Source of the DNA: Clostridia bacterium
Lineage (GTDB): Bacteria > Bacillota > Clostridia > Oscillospirales > CAG-272
Direction of reading: 5' to 3'
Length of the DNA stretch: 64,000 bases
Assembly (NCBI GenBank): GCA_017501225.1
Contig: JAFVXH010000009.1
Span: 1-64,000 of the forward strand
The stretch's first letter is position 1; the number at the start of each line of letters is the position of its first letter. The notes beneath the pieces were generated by a model, which searched no databases, was not told the origin of the DNA, and was given only the letters and a program-made list of their open reading frames with translations. Both the position numbers and the translations under genes were made by a program. Shown here one piece after another: positions 1 to 8,836 of the stretch.

Positions 1-35
1 AATGGACTGATTTTTTGTGCATATAGCACTAAAAA

Positions 36-112
36 TGGTCGGAGTGACAAGATTTGAACTTGCGACTTCTTGCTCCCGAAGCAAGCGCTCTACCAAGCTG
101 AGCCACACCCCG
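36..112 (-). tRNA. tRNA-Pro (anticodon CGG)
   Basis: The reverse strand folds into a complete 77-nt cloverleaf including an encoded CCA. The acceptor stem is CGGGGTG paired with CACTCCG (one G-T pair). The D loop contains AGCTTGGTA, the anticodon stem is CTTGC/GCAAG with loop TTCGGGA, and the T loop is TTCAAAT. The anticodon CGG lies at plus positions 78-76 and reads proline codon CCG. Its first 22 nt (91-112) recur, with one base changed, three times upstream in its own direction. It is probably transcribed from the promoter at 644-672. Confidence 0.93.
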
Positions 113-265
113 ATTGGTGTAAAACGGTATTTTTTTGTAAGTGGTCAAACATGTGGTCAGACCGAAGATTTGATGATTTTTCGACATTCGGGAGAGCCGA
201 AAAAGTCAGTGTTTTCAAGGGTTTTCGGCTCTTCTCGAAAATTATACGCCGAGAACGGTGATTGA

Positions 266-305
<40 letters not shown>

Positions 306-479
306 ATGTATATAAATTTTAAATTGCTCATGTACCCGCAAAGCGAGTCACGAGCGCCCCGAGGGCTGAACGCGCCGTCGCATAGTCGTTGCGCGTCGTT
401 CGCTGGCTCACTCCTTCAACTCCTTGCTTGGGGCTGATCGCTGTGCAAAAACGATACGCAATCGTTTTTGCGTGCTCAC

Positions 480-501
480 TACCAAGCTGAGCCACACCTC
501 G
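480..501 (-). repeat. tRNA-Pro 5'-half remnant, copy 2
   Basis: Identical 22-nt block to copy 1. Immediately after GGTA the sequence changes to unrelated DNA containing an inverted repeat (a CAAAAACGAT arm and its complement, about 448-472). No T arm follows, so a functional tRNA is not encoded. Confidence 0.8.
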
Positions 502-579
502 ATTATGAAATTGGTTCTCGCTCGGTGGGGAAGGGCGATCTCTACGTCCCGAATGCCGAGCGAAGCGAGGATGCGCTCA

Positions 580-601
580 TACCAAGCTGAGCCACACCTC
601 G
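580..601 (-). repeat. tRNA-Pro 5'-half remnant, copy 3
   Basis: Identical 22-nt block, promoter-proximal. A short unrelated stretch rich in CGAGCGAAGCG follows. Then a detached piece, TTCGGGACGTAGAGATCG (about 537-554), matches the anticodon loop, 3' anticodon strand and variable region missing from copy 1. The tRNA is interrupted inside its anticodon stem and has no T arm. Confidence 0.75.
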
Positions 602-643
602 TGAATATGCTGATCAAGAGAACGTCCTCTTGCGCACTGCAAC

Positions 644-672
644 ATTATATCATTCTTTTATCAATTTGTCAA
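644..672 (-). promoter_or_regulatory. Promoter of the tRNA-Pro region
   Basis: Minus strand: TTGACA (672-667), 17-bp spacer, TATAAT (649-644), both perfect consensus. It points into the broken tRNA copies and the intact tRNA-Pro, with no coding gene in between. Positions 602-720 hold nothing else I recognise. Confidence 0.8.
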
Positions 673-734
673 GGGATATTTTTGAAAAACCTCTGTTTTT
701 CCTTTGTATGTTCATAGCTTTTTTTCAAAAAATA

Positions 735-763
735 TTGACGAACCGAGAAAACCGTGGTATAAT
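735..763 (+). promoter_or_regulatory. tyrS promoter
   Basis: TTGACG (735-740), 17-bp spacer, TATAAT (758-763). The start codon at 800 leaves a leader of only about 30 nt, too short for the T-box often found before tyrS in Firmicutes. Confidence 0.8.
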
Positions 764-799
764 CTATAGGATATCACAGAAAACACAGGAGGACATGAT

Positions 800-2026
800 A
801 TGACACTCTACGAGGATTTGAAATGGAGAGGTCTGATTCAGGATATTTCCGATCCTAAGCTCATCGACAAGCTCAACGAAGGAGGCTTGACCTTTTATAT
901 TGGCACAGACCCTACGGCAGACAGCCTTCACTTAGGACATTATTCCTCCTTTTTGATTACCCGCCGTCTTGCCAACGCAGGACATCATCCGCTGCTTCTC
1001 GTCGGCGTTGCGACGGGACTGATCGGAGATCCGCGCGGCACGGTAGAGCGCAAGCTTTCCGATCGCGATGAGGTGCTTCACAACTTTGAGTGCCTTAAGC
1101 GCCAGCTGCAGTCGATCTTCCCATATGAGGTCGTCAACAACTACGATTGGGTCAAGGACATCAACGTTGTTGAATTCTTCCGCGATTACGGAAAATATAT
1201 CAACGTCGGCTACATGCTCTCCAAGGATCTGATCCGCCGTCAGATGGAAAGCGGTATCTCTTACGCAGAGTTTTCCTACATGCTCATTCAGGGCTTGGAT
1301 TTCAAGTATTTGCATGAGAATCGCGGAGTGGATCTGCAGGTTGCGGGCTCCGACCAGTGGGGCAACATCACCACGGGTATTGAGCTGATCCGCAAGACCA
1401 CGGGAGATGAGGTATACGCCTTTACGATGCCTCTGGTGACCGACTCGCACGGCAACAAGTTCGGTAAGAGTGAGGGGAACGCCGTCTGGCTGGATAAGAA
1501 CAAGACCAGCTCCTACGAGCTGTATCAGTTCCTGCTCAACTCCGAGGACAGCATGGTCATTCCGTATCTCAAGAGATTGACATTCCTCTCCCGTGAGGAG
1601 ATCGAGGCGATCGAGGCAGAGCACACCGCCGCCCCCGAGAAGCGTCTGGCGCAAAAGCGTCTGGCACAGGAGATCCTGAACGATCTGCACGGCGAGGGCG
1701 CATACGAGTCCGCTTTGCACATCAGCGAGCTTCTGTTCGCGGGCAAGATCAAGGAGATCCCCGTGTCGGATCTTTTGGCAGGACTGAAGGACGTTCCTCA
1801 TTTTACCACCGAGGGTGGCTCGATCATGGACGTTCTGGTGGGTGCGGGCATCTGCTCCTCCAAGCGTGAGGCGCGTGAGTTCATCTCCAACGGCTCTCTG
1901 ACGCTCAACGGCGACCCCATTTCGGGCACCGATGCCGTCGTGAATGCCGACGTCTGCCTTGGCGGCAAGTATCTTGTCATCCGTCGCGGCAAGAAAAAGT
2001 ACTATCTTGGCGAATTGAATGCATAA
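800..2026 (+). CDS. tyrS: Tyrosyl-tRNA synthetase
   Basis: Class I aminoacyl-tRNA synthetase that charges tRNA-Tyr in the cytoplasm. The 408-aa length is normal for a bacterial TyrRS. The HIGH-type motif is HLGH in TADSLHLGHY (about residues 44-47), and the KMSKS-type loop is KFGKSEGN (about 220-227). The last 65 residues form an S4 RNA-binding domain. A good ribosome site (AGGAGGA) precedes the ATG. It is monocistronic: its own promoter lies at 735-763 and a terminator shared with the converging copA at 2031-2066. No T-box is present, so tyrosine-responsive control is not evident. Confidence 0.97.
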   Translation: MTLYEDLKWRGLIQDISDPKLIDKLNEGGLTFYIGTDPTADSLHLGHYSSFLITRRLANAGHHPLLLVGVATGLIGDPRGTVERKLSDRDEVLHNFECLKRQLQSIFPYEVVNNYDWVKDINVVEFFRDYGKYINVGYMLSKDLIRRQMESGISYAEFSYMLIQGLDFKYLHENRGVDLQVAGSDQWGNITTGIELIRKTTGDEVYAFTMPLVTDSHGNKFGKSEGNAVWLDKNKTSSYELYQFLLNSEDSMVIPYLKRLTFLSREEIEAIEAEHTAAPEKRLAQKRLAQEILNDLHGEGAYESALHISELLFAGKIKEIPVSDLLAGLKDVPHFTTEGGSIMDVLVGAGICSSKREAREFISNGSLTLNGDPISGTDAVVNADVCLGGKYLVIRRGKKKYYLGELNA

Positions 2027-2030
2027 AGCA

Positions 2031-2066
2031 AAAAGGCTGTTGCCCACAGGGGCAACAGCCTTTTTT
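2031..2066. terminator. Bidirectional terminator between tyrS and copA
   Basis: A 14-bp stem (2031-2044 with 2051-2064) closes a short loop and has T-runs on both sides, so it can end tyrS on the plus strand and copA on the minus strand. Confidence 0.9.
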
Positions 2067-2067
2067 G

Positions 2068-2277
2068 TTATTGAATTTCGAGCACGGTGTAGTCCTTTGC
2101 CTCGACGGTTTCCTTTAAGGTCTTGTCGTCGATCGGGGAGAGAAGCGTAACCTCTGCTACGCCCGTTTCATGGTTCGCCACGGCACTCTCTACCTGCGGA
2201 AGGGCCTCAAGTGCTTTTTTGACGGATGCCTCGCAATGCATGCACATCATGCCTTCGATTCTGATGGTCTTTTTCAT
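2068..2277 (-). CDS. Possible internally initiated CopZ-like copper chaperone, in frame within copA
   Basis: The last 69 codons of copA form a complete heavy-metal-associated domain beginning MKKTIRIEG with the metal motif GMMCMHC. Directly before its ATG (2277), within copA, is AGGAGA (2291-2286) followed by 8-9 nt, a textbook ribosome binding site. The sequence shows this directly. The inference is that a separate copZ gene lost the upstream stop codon and became fused while keeping its own start, so both CopA-CopZ and free CopZ may be made. It could instead be only a fossil of the fusion. Confidence 0.5.
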   Translation of the reverse strand: MKKTIRIEGMMCMHCEASVKKALEALPQVESAVANHETGVAEVTLLSPIDDKTLKETVEAKDYTVLEIQ

Positions 2278-4578
2278 AGTAGGTATCTCCTGTACTGTAT
2301 TTGATTTTTCAAAAGCTTGTTTTGCTTTTCGTTTCGTTGCGCGATAGGGGTCAAAAAGGTTCAGGCGCAGGGCATTTCCCACTACCAGAACGCTGGAAAC
2401 GCTCATGGCGGCGGCGCCGAACATCGGGTTCATTTCCCAGTTCAACAGAGGGATAAACGCCCCTGCTGCCAGAGGAATTCCGATCACGTTGTAGCAGAAT
2501 GCCCAGAACAGATTTTGTCGGATGGTACGAAGCGTTGCCTTTCCGAGTCGGAGCGTTGCGACGGCGTCGCGCAGATTTCCGTGCATCAGCACGACGTCCG
2601 CGGCGTCGATGGCAATATCCGTGCCCGCACCGATCGCGATGCCGACGTCCGCACGCACCAGGGCGGGAGCGTCGTTGATGCCGTCGCCCACCATTGCAAC
2701 GCGACCGTTGGCTTGCAGGGAGCGAATCACCGCTTCCTTCTGATCGGGAAGCACGCCCGCGATGACCTCGTCCACGCCGACCTTTTGGCCGACCGCGTCT
2801 GCGCTCCGTTGGTTGTCGCCCGTCAGGAGCACGGTGTGAATGCCCATGTCCGAAAGCTCGCGGATCGCCTCGCGGCTATCCTCCTTGATCGTGTCGGCAA
2901 CCGCGATGATGCCGAGCAGGGTATCGCCCTTTGCAAAATACAGCGGTGTTTTTCCGCTCTCGGAAAGTCTGTCTGCCTCTGCTTGAAGGGTTGAGGGTAT
3001 GGAAACTGCTTGGGAAAGATATGCGGCGTTACCGCCTATGACGGTACATCCGTCCAGCTTTGCCGTAAGGCCTTTTCCGGGGACAACCTCAAATTCCGAA
3101 ACGGGAGCGGGGCTCAGACCCAAGTCGCGCGCATGCGATCGGATCGCAACGGATAGGGGATGCTCGCTGTTTTCCTCCAAGGAATATGCGATTTGTAAAA
3201 GTGTTTGCGCGTCGCAGGGGGAGAGGGGAAGCACGTCGGTGACGGTGGGCTCACCCTTGGTGACCGTACCCGTTTTATCAAGTGCTACGATCCCGACCCT
3301 TCCCGCAAGCTCCAAGGAAAGCGCGGTTTTGAACAGAATTCCGCATTTGGCGCTTCGTCCGCTTCCCACCATGATGGCAACGGGTGTGGCAAGCCCCAGT
3401 GCGCACGGACAGCTGATGACCAGCACCGAGATGCCGCGCGCCAAGGAAAAGCCGAAATCGCGGCTGACAAAGCCCCAGATCACGGCGGTCAGCGTGGCGA
3501 TGGCAAGCACTGCGGGCACGAACACACCCGCGACCTTGTCGGCGAGCTTTGCAATCGGTGCCTTGGTAGCACCCGTGTCGCTGACAAGCTTGATAATTTG
3601 GGCAAGCGTGGTGTCCTGTCCTACGCGCGTCGCCTGACAGCGAAGGAAGCCGTTTTGGTTGACGGTGGCGGCAAAGACCGCGTCACCCATCGATTTATCC
3701 ACGGGGATGCTCTCGCCCGTGAGTGCCGATTCATCGACCGCGGCATTGCCCTCAAGGACAGCTCCGTCCGTAGGGATCCGCTCGCCCGGACGCACAAAAA
3801 AGATATCTCCGACGCGGATCTCCTCAATAGGGATCTCTTGCTCCCGACCGTCGCGCAAAACGGTTGCGGTCTTAGGGGCAAGCTCCGCAAGATCACGCAA
3901 GGCCGAGGTGGTTTTGCCCTTGGCGAGCGATTCGAGCCACTTGCCGAGCGTAATGAGCGCTACGATCATGGCGGCGGCTTCAAAATAGAGTCCGTGCAGG
4001 GTGTGCGCAAGCGTTTCGGGGTGATGAACGGCGGCATCGGTCATGGAAAAAAGGAGCGCTGTGCTATACCCGAACGCGGCAAGCGAGCCGAGCGATACGA
4101 GCGTATCCATATTGGGCGCGCGCCGCAGAATTCCCTTGACACCGTTGATAAATAACGCTTGATTGATGATGAGCACCGCAAGCGAAAGAAGCATCTGGAT
4201 CAGCGCGATGGCAAGCGGATTCTGCGTGAGGATCCTTGGGAGAGGAAATCCCCACATGCTGTATCCCATGGAAAGGTACATCAGCGCAAGAAGGAATCCG
4301 ATGGAGAGTAAAAATCTCCACAGCAACGCCCTTGACGCGCGATCCTCGTCCGGCTTTTCGGGCTTTTTGGGAGTGCCGTTCTCTAAGATCGGCGATGCTC
4401 CGTAGCCTGCCTTTTGAACGGCGCCGACGATCTCGTCCGAGGATGCCGTGCCCTCTACCTGCATGGAATTGGTCAGCAGATTGACCGAGCAGGAGGACAC
4501 GCCCTCCAACCCCTCCACCGCCTTTTGTACGTGTGCTGCGCATGCCGCGCAGGACATGCCCGTGACTTCATATTTCAT
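2068..4578 (-). CDS. copA: Copper-translocating P1B-type ATPase with fused C-terminal CopZ-like domain
   Basis: Exports Cu(I) across the cytoplasmic membrane at the expense of ATP. Order of parts: N-terminal heavy-metal domain with GMSCAAC (residues 1-66), transmembrane segments, the CPC metal site in SCPCALG (about 390), the phosphorylated aspartate in DKTGT (about 434), GDGINDAP (about 633), final membrane helices, then a second heavy-metal domain with GMMCMHC (768-836). A C-terminal metal domain is unusual: free CopZ normally does this job. The ATG at 4578 was chosen because it stands 6 nt after GAGGAA, while the upstream ATG at 4584 abuts it. The csoR stop lies inside this ribosome site, so the two genes are cotranscribed and probably coupled. 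Confidence 0.95.
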   Translation of the reverse strand: MKYEVTGMSCAACAAHVQKAVEGLEGVSSCSVNLLTNSMQVEGTASSDEIVGAVQKAGYGASPILENGTPKKPEKPDEDRASRALLWRFLLSIGFLLALMYLSMGYSMWGFPLPRILTQNPLAIALIQMLLSLAVLIINQALFINGVKGILRRAPNMDTLVSLGSLAAFGYSTALLFSMTDAAVHHPETLAHTLHGLYFEAAAMIVALITLGKWLESLAKGKTTSALRDLAELAPKTATVLRDGREQEIPIEEIRVGDIFFVRPGERIPTDGAVLEGNAAVDESALTGESIPVDKSMGDAVFAATVNQNGFLRCQATRVGQDTTLAQIIKLVSDTGATKAPIAKLADKVAGVFVPAVLAIATLTAVIWGFVSRDFGFSLARGISVLVISCPCALGLATPVAIMVGSGRSAKCGILFKTALSLELAGRVGIVALDKTGTVTKGEPTVTDVLPLSPCDAQTLLQIAYSLEENSEHPLSVAIRSHARDLGLSPAPVSEFEVVPGKGLTAKLDGCTVIGGNAAYLSQAVSIPSTLQAEADRLSESGKTPLYFAKGDTLLGIIAVADTIKEDSREAIRELSDMGIHTVLLTGDNQRSADAVGQKVGVDEVIAGVLPDQKEAVIRSLQANGRVAMVGDGINDAPALVRADVGIAIGAGTDIAIDAADVVLMHGNLRDAVATLRLGKATLRTIRQNLFWAFCYNVIGIPLAAGAFIPLLNWEMNPMFGAAAMSVSSVLVVGNALRLNLFDPYRATKRKAKQAFEKSNTVQEIPTMKKTIRIEGMMCMHCEASVKKALEALPQVESAVANHETGVAEVTLLSPIDDKTLKETVEAKDYTVLEIQ

Positions 4579-4588
4579 ACGCATTTCC

Positions 4589-4900
4589 TCATTTGATCAG
4601 TTTTTGCAGGATGGGGAGCAGCTCCTCAAGTGAGGAATCCTCGCCCGCGCGCAGATCTCTTGCCACGCATCCGTGCAGATGCGCGTCCAGAAGCTCGCGG
4701 TTAAAGGAGGCAAGCGCCGCACCCGCCGCAGCGGATTGTGTCAGCACGTCGGTGCAATAGGCGTCCTCCTCGATCATCTTGCGGATGCCGCGGATCTGTC
4801 CCTCAATGCGCGCAAGACGGTTGATGAGCTTCGTTTTTGCTTCGTCATCCCGCAGCGTTTTGCGTGTCGCTGTCGGTTGACAGCAGGTGTGTTCTTTCAT
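4589..4900 (-). CDS. csoR: CsoR-family copper-sensing repressor
   Basis: Small all-helical DNA-binding repressor that releases its operator on binding Cu(I). The 103-aa protein carries the family ligands: Cys in DAYCTDVL and His plus Cys in HLHGC, matching the C-H-C copper site, so copper rather than nickel or formaldehyde is the likely signal. The start at 4900 follows AAAGGAG by 7 nt. It is first gene of the csoR-copA unit, with a CsoR-type box at 4930-4946 over its transcription start, indicating autoregulation and copper induction of the exporter. Confidence 0.93.
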   Translation of the reverse strand: MKEHTCCQPTATRKTLRDDEAKTKLINRLARIEGQIRGIRKMIEEDAYCTDVLTQSAAAGAALASFNRELLDAHLHGCVARDLRAGEDSSLEELLPILQKLIK

Positions 4901-4929
4901 ATTCATTCTCCTTTTACTCAAAAAAGCAG

Positions 4930-4946
4930 ATACCCCCACAGGGTAT
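4930..4946. promoter_or_regulatory. CsoR operator
   Basis: Inverted repeat ATACCC-N5-GGGTAT, matching the known CsoR box pattern. It sits just downstream of the csoR -10 element, where bound repressor would block transcription. Confidence 0.8.
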
Positions 4947-4950
4947 TATT

Positions 4951-4979
4951 AGGATATCATAAATTCCGTTTGATTGCAA
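4951..4979 (-). promoter_or_regulatory. csoR-copA promoter
   Basis: Minus strand: TTGCAA (4979-4974), 17-bp spacer ending in TGA (extended -10), TATCCT (4956-4951). The operator at 4930-4946 overlaps the predicted start point. Confidence 0.65.
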
Positions 4980-5059
4980 TAGCTTTTTTCATTTTTTGTC
5001 GGTAGAAGCGAATTTTTTTCGTAAAAGCCGTACGCTTTTTTGGCATCTGAAAAAAACTC

Positions 5060-5088
5060 TTGCTTTTTTGGGGGGGTTCTGCTATAAT
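5060..5088 (+). promoter_or_regulatory. Promoter of the 5146-7064 gene group
   Basis: TTGCTT (5060-5065), 17-bp spacer, TATAAT (5083-5088). It lies 58 nt before the first start codon. Confidence 0.65.
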
Positions 5089-5145
5089 AAGAGAAAGAGA
5101 TCAGGAAGGGAAAGAGCGGCGTACGGCTGCTTGGACGTGTAAGAA

Positions 5146-5418
5146 ATGAAGCTGCTGCTCGCTCTGTTTGGAATACTGTCACTCGTCGCGCTCATTTTGT
5201 ACGGCGTTGACAAAAGGCGCGCCGTCAAGGGAAAGTGGCGCATCCCCGAATCCGTGCTCCTTTCCGTCGGCTTTTTCGGAGGCTCGGTCGGGGCACTGCT
5301 TGGAATGTATTTCTTCCGCCACAAGACGCGGCACTGGTATTTCTGGGCGGTCAACTGGCTGGGACTGGTCGTCATGTGCGTGTTTCTTTGGCTTTTTGGC
5401 AAGAACTTCTCCGTGTAG
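5146..5418 (+). CDS. DUF1294 small membrane protein
   Basis: A 90-aa inner-membrane protein with three hydrophobic segments (about residues 3-20, 38-57, 65-85). The pattern YGVDKRRA...WRIPE...GG..GA..GM..FRHKT is diagnostic of the DUF1294 family, whose function is unknown. The ribosome site is weak. It is followed after 12 nt by the exonuclease-like gene and shares its promoter. Confidence 0.85.
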   Translation: MKLLLALFGILSLVALILYGVDKRRAVKGKWRIPESVLLSVGFFGGSVGALLGMYFFRHKTRHWYFWAVNWLGLVVMCVFLWLFGKNFSV

Positions 5419-5430
5419 AAAGGACGTTGC

Positions 5431-6126
5431 ATGAGAATTTTGTTTTTTGATATGGAGTTTGCGGACGGAAAGGTTCCGGGCTCTGTTTTCTCGTTTGGAT
5501 ACGTGGTGACCGATGAGGAATTCTGTGTGCTCGAGGAATCGCGCGATCTACTCATCAATCCCGAATCCACCTGGAACGACTACGTAAAGGAACATATTCT
5601 GGCGTATCCCATGGAGCAGATCGAAGCAGCTCCCAATTTCTCCGATCGCTACGAGCATCTTAAGGCACTGTTTGAAAGCGTCGATCTGGCGGTGGGCTTT
5701 TCGGTTTCCAACGATAACCGAGCTCTGCGCCGGGCGTGTGAGCGATACGGCCTGCCCGTTCTGACCTACCGCTTTATGGACGTTGAAAAGCTGTGCCGCA
5801 GGATGGAGGAGCACAGGGACGCGCACGGACTTGGCGGATGCTTTGCGGCTTGGTGCGACGGTGTTGCGCTCCATGCGCATCGCAGTGACGGAGATGCCGT
5901 GACGACGATGCTTTTGCTAAAGGCGATCTGTGAGGCAAAGCACGTCGATGCCGAAATGATGGCGATAGCATACCCCGAATGCCTAGGAGAGATGCAGGTA
6001 CAGGATGCCGCAAAAAAACGTGATGCAAAAGAAACCTCCCTCAAAGCGCGCAGACGCCGCCCGCGTCGGCGCCGAGGGAAGGGACAGACGTCCTGCGCGC
6101 AGGCAGAGAAAGGAGTCTTATTATGA
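5431..6126 (+). CDS. DnaQ-like 3'-5' exonuclease family protein
   Basis: A 231-aa protein with the RNase T/DnaQ fold. FDMEF near the N-terminus supplies the first D-x-E metal ligands, and HRSDGDA (about residues 150-156) supplies the later H and D of a DEDDh active site. Predicted role is trimming DNA or RNA 3' ends; the exact substrate is not evident. The tail after about residue 190 is very basic (KARRRRPRRRRGKGQ), suggesting nucleic-acid binding. It overlaps the next gene by 4 nt (ATGA), implying translational coupling despite unrelated functions. Confidence 0.8.
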   Translation: MRILFFDMEFADGKVPGSVFSFGYVVTDEEFCVLEESRDLLINPESTWNDYVKEHILAYPMEQIEAAPNFSDRYEHLKALFESVDLAVGFSVSNDNRALRRACERYGLPVLTYRFMDVEKLCRRMEEHRDAHGLGGCFAAWCDGVALHAHRSDGDAVTTMLLLKAICEAKHVDAEMMAIAYPECLGEMQVQDAAKKRDAKETSLKARRRRPRRRRGKGQTSCAQAEKGVLL

Positions 6127-7064
6127 TGATATCCATTATCGTTCCTTGCTATAACGAGGAAAGTGCGCTTCCGTTCTTTTACGAGGAAGCAACCAAGGTG
6201 CTGACCGAGATGGGGCGGGACTATGAGCTTTTGTTTGTGGACGACGGCTCGAAGGATGCAACGCTTCAGGTGCTCCGTGATCTTGCCGAGAAGGATCCGC
6301 ACGTGACGTATCTCTCGTTTTCCCGTAATTTTGGCAAGGAGTCTGCTATGTATGCGGGCTTTTGCAACGTGCGCGGCGATTACGTCGCGGTCATGGACGC
6401 AGACCTGCAGGATCCGCCCTCCATGCTGCCTCAGATGCTGGAGCTCTTGGAGAGTGGGGAATACGATACCGTTGCAACCAGACGCGTCAGCCGCAAGGGC
6501 GAGCCTCCCATCCGCAGCTGGTTTGCAAGAATGTTTTATAAGCTGATCAATAAGATCTCGGATGCCGATATTCAGGACGGCGCGCGCGACTTCCGCCTGA
6601 TGAAGCGGAATATGGTGGATACCATCGCCGAGATGACCGAGTACAACCGCTTTTCCAAGGGCATTTTCGGTTGGGTAGGCTTCCGCACGCTGTGGCTGCC
6701 TTACGAGAACATCGAACGCGTTGCGGGAGAGACCAAGTGGAGCTTCTGGAATCTGTTCAGCTACGCCATTGAGGGAATCATCAACTTCTCACACGTGCCG
6801 CTTCGGATCGCGATGTGGCTGGGGCTTCCCCTGACGGCGGGCGCCTCCGTAGCTCTCATCGTTTGCCTCCTTTTGCTGGCATTCGGAACACCGATCGCGT
6901 CCTGGGCGTGGCCTGTCTGCGTTTCGGTCCTGATGGGCGGAATTCAGCTCGTTTGCCTTGGAATTATGGGAAGCTACATTGCAAAAACCTATCAGGAGGC
7001 GCAAAAGCGTCCGCATTACATCGTCGCGCGCTCCAACCGTGACGACATCAAAAAGGTCAGATAA
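6123..7064 (+). CDS. Family 2 glycosyltransferase, DPM1/GtrB-like
   Basis: Membrane-anchored GT-A glycosyltransferase, likely moving a sugar from a nucleotide donor to a polyprenyl phosphate carrier. It starts with the typical SIIVPCYNEE, has VDDGSKD, the metal-binding MDADLQDPP (about residues 93-101), and SFSRNFGKE, which is characteristic of dolichol/undecaprenyl-phosphate transferases. Two hydrophobic helices end the protein (about 235-260 and 265-290). The start follows AAAGGAG; a second ATG lies one codon on. A strong terminator follows at 7076-7109. Confidence 0.9.
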   Translation: MMISIIVPCYNEESALPFFYEEATKVLTEMGRDYELLFVDDGSKDATLQVLRDLAEKDPHVTYLSFSRNFGKESAMYAGFCNVRGDYVAVMDADLQDPPSMLPQMLELLESGEYDTVATRRVSRKGEPPIRSWFARMFYKLINKISDADIQDGARDFRLMKRNMVDTIAEMTEYNRFSKGIFGWVGFRTLWLPYENIERVAGETKWSFWNLFSYAIEGIINFSHVPLRIAMWLGLPLTAGASVALIVCLLLLAFGTPIASWAWPVCVSVLMGGIQLVCLGIMGSYIAKTYQEAQKRPHYIVARSNRDDIKKVR

Positions 7065-7075
7065 ACGCATAAAAA

Positions 7076-7109
7076 CGCCGCCGCAGAATCACTCTGCGGC
7101 GGCGCTTTT
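7076..7109 (+). terminator. Terminator after the glycosyltransferase gene
   Basis: Twelve-bp GC-rich stem (7076-7087 with 7093-7104) and a short T-run on the plus strand. The reverse orientation may also serve the gene ending at 7128. Confidence 0.85.
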
Positions 7110-7127
7110 CATGTTGACAGGCTTGTA

Positions 7128-8018
7128 TTATCCAAGCTCCTCGATCATTGCCTTGAGGTTTTTATAGCTTGCCTTCAGTCCCTCGATACAGTCCTCTCTG
7201 CCTTCGTACTCGATGGTAACGTAGCCGTCATATCCGGCACGCTTGAGAATGGCAAGACACTGCTTTACGGGAACGTCACCCTCACCGATGATGCAGCCCT
7301 CGATCATATTCGCGCAGCGGGTAGGGAACGCCACTACCCCCTCGGGGAGTGTTGCACCGTACGGATAGATCTTGAAATCCTTTGCGTGAACATGAATTGC
7401 ATAGCTTGCAAGACGGGAAACACCGTGTACGGAATCCTCACCGATGCAGGAGAAATTACCGACGTCAAGCAGAATGCCGTAGTTTTCGTGGTTGACGGTG
7501 TTATAAAGCGTTTCCAAGCGATCACTGTCCTGACCGACATAGCCGTGGTTCTCGGTGCAGGTGGGGATTCCCTTGGATGCGGCGTATTCGGTGATTTGGC
7601 GCGCGTTGTCCGCAATGGTGGGGAGCATTTTTCCAAAGCTGATGACCTTGCCGTTACTGTGCTTTTCGCGGTGGCAGATGTCGTGGCGCATCAGCTTTGC
7701 CCCGAGTGCGACGGCAACGTCGACCTGCCCCTTCAGGCGCGCAACCTCGTCGGCGCTTTCCTTTTGCGTCAGACGGAACAGATCCGCTCCGACCGTGTAG
7801 GAGTTGATCGGAAGATCATATTTTTCCGCCTCTGCGCGCAGGAGCTTTGCGTACTCCAGCTGCTGCTCGAGCGTCGGATCCTTGCAGGGCTTGAGGTCGT
7901 TGAAATCGATGGCTTCAAAGCCGAGCTCCTTGGCTACCTTAATGGTATCCATCTGGGTCATCTTGCCCTTGGAAAGGTATTGATAGAAGGAATACGTTGT
8001 GACGGCAATTTTCATCAT
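7128..8018 (-). CDS. Sugar phosphate isomerase/epimerase-like TIM-barrel protein
   Basis: A 296-aa protein of the xylose-isomerase-like superfamily (COG1082, which includes IolE and hydroxypyruvate isomerase). Visible metal-ligand candidates in the expected order are Glu in CTENHGY, Asp in LDVGNF, His in IHVHAKD and Glu in IEYEGRE. The substrate cannot be told from sequence. I chose the ATG at 8018, 9 nt after AAAAGGAG; a second ATG follows at once, and an upstream in-frame ATG lacks a ribosome site. It is a lone gene with its own promoter (8096-8123). Confidence 0.85.
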   Translation of the reverse strand: MMKIAVTTYSFYQYLSKGKMTQMDTIKVAKELGFEAIDFNDLKPCKDPTLEQQLEYAKLLRAEAEKYDLPINSYTVGADLFRLTQKESADEVARLKGQVDVAVALGAKLMRHDICHREKHSNGKVISFGKMLPTIADNARQITEYAASKGIPTCTENHGYVGQDSDRLETLYNTVNHENYGILLDVGNFSCIGEDSVHGVSRLASYAIHVHAKDFKIYPYGATLPEGVVAFPTRCANMIEGCIIGEGDVPVKQCLAILKRAGYDGYVTIEYEGREDCIEGLKASYKNLKAMIEELG

Positions 8019-8095
8019 GATCGAATGCTCCTTTTCTGATTGCATGGTCAAAGGATCGAACGGTAATAGGGGAGGGGAGATCCTTCAACACCCCC

Positions 8096-8123
8096 ATTAT
8101 ATCTCAAAAAACAGCAAAGTAAA
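8096..8123 (-). promoter_or_regulatory. Promoter of the isomerase-like gene
   Basis: Minus strand: TTTACT (8123-8118), 16-bp spacer, TATAAT (8101-8096). Confidence 0.6.
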
Positions 8124-8185
8124 TAGAGAAAAATGCTATCATATATTGCAAAAAGTGTAATTTTCCACAATCGGGGTGCGTCCTT

Positions 8186-8650
8186 TCAAGGAGCGGTATC
8201 CGTAGGATTCTTGTCCGCGAAGCGATCCGCAAAAGCGGTTGCGAGCTTGTCACAGCGCTCGTTGTAGGGGTGACCGTCGTGTCCCTTGACCCAGACGAAT
8301 TCCACCTTGTGGATCTCCAGAAGCGCGAGCAGGCGCTCCCAAAGATCGGTGTTGAGCGCGTGGGAGCGGTCTGCCTTTTTCCAACCGTTTGCCTGCCAGG
8401 ATCTTGCCCAGCCCTTTTGGATGGCGTCGGTCAGATACTTGGAGTCCGAGGTCAGGGTGACCTCGCAGGGCTCCTTAAGTGCTTCGAGTGCTTCGATGGC
8501 GGCGCTGAGCTCCATACGGTTGTTGGTGGTCATCGCCTCACCTCCAAAGAGCTCCTTTTCCTTTCCGCGAAAGACCAAAATGGCGCCCCAGCCCCCGTGT
8601 CCGGGATTGCCGCGGCATGCGCCGTCGGTATAAATATCAACGTGTTTCAT
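8186..8650 (-). CDS. rnhA: Ribonuclease HI
   Basis: Cuts the RNA strand of RNA-DNA hybrids. The 154-aa length fits RNase HI. The four acidic catalytic residues are visible: Asp in [11 protein letters not shown] (residue 9), Glu in NNRMELSA (about 47), Asp in TSDSKYL (about 69) and Asp in NERCDKLA (about 133), with the loop His in VKGHDGH. The start at 8650 was preferred because homologues begin near this Met and GGGGGA lies before it; an ATG 4 codons upstream is possible. Confidence 0.95.
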   Translation of the reverse strand: MKHVDIYTDGACRGNPGHGGWGAILVFRGKEKELFGGEAMTTNNRMELSAAIEALEALKEPCEVTLTSDSKYLTDAIQKGWARSWQANGWKKADRSHALNTDLWERLLALLEIHKVEFVWVKGHDGHPYNERCDKLATAFADRFADKNPTDTAP

Positions 8651-8702
8651 ACGATCCCCCATGTGCTTCAAAATCAAACGATCGGTTGGTTCTCTGCCTG
8701 AT

Positions 8703-8731
8703 ATTATACAATGAAAAATGCGTTTTTGCAA
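8703..8731 (-). promoter_or_regulatory. rnhA promoter
   Basis: Minus strand: TTGCAA (8731-8726), 17-bp spacer, TATAAT (8708-8703). It is divergent from the promoter at 8760-8788. Confidence 0.65.
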
Positions 8732-8759
8732 TCGAAAAACGTAAATTTTAAAAAAACTA

Positions 8760-8788
8760 TTGATTTTTTGAAAACTTTTGGGTATAAT
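8760..8788 (+). promoter_or_regulatory. Promoter of the E2-like gene
   Basis: TTGATT (8760-8765), 17-bp spacer, TATAAT (8783-8788), 48 nt before the start codon. Confidence 0.7.
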
Positions 8789-8836
8789 AAGATGTCTTTT
8801 GCGAAGTCGACAATATTCGAAAAAAGGAGAAAACCA

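Noticed and set aside
764-799. T-box before tyrS
   Set aside because: Only about 30 nt lie between the start point and ATG, and no T-box core is present.
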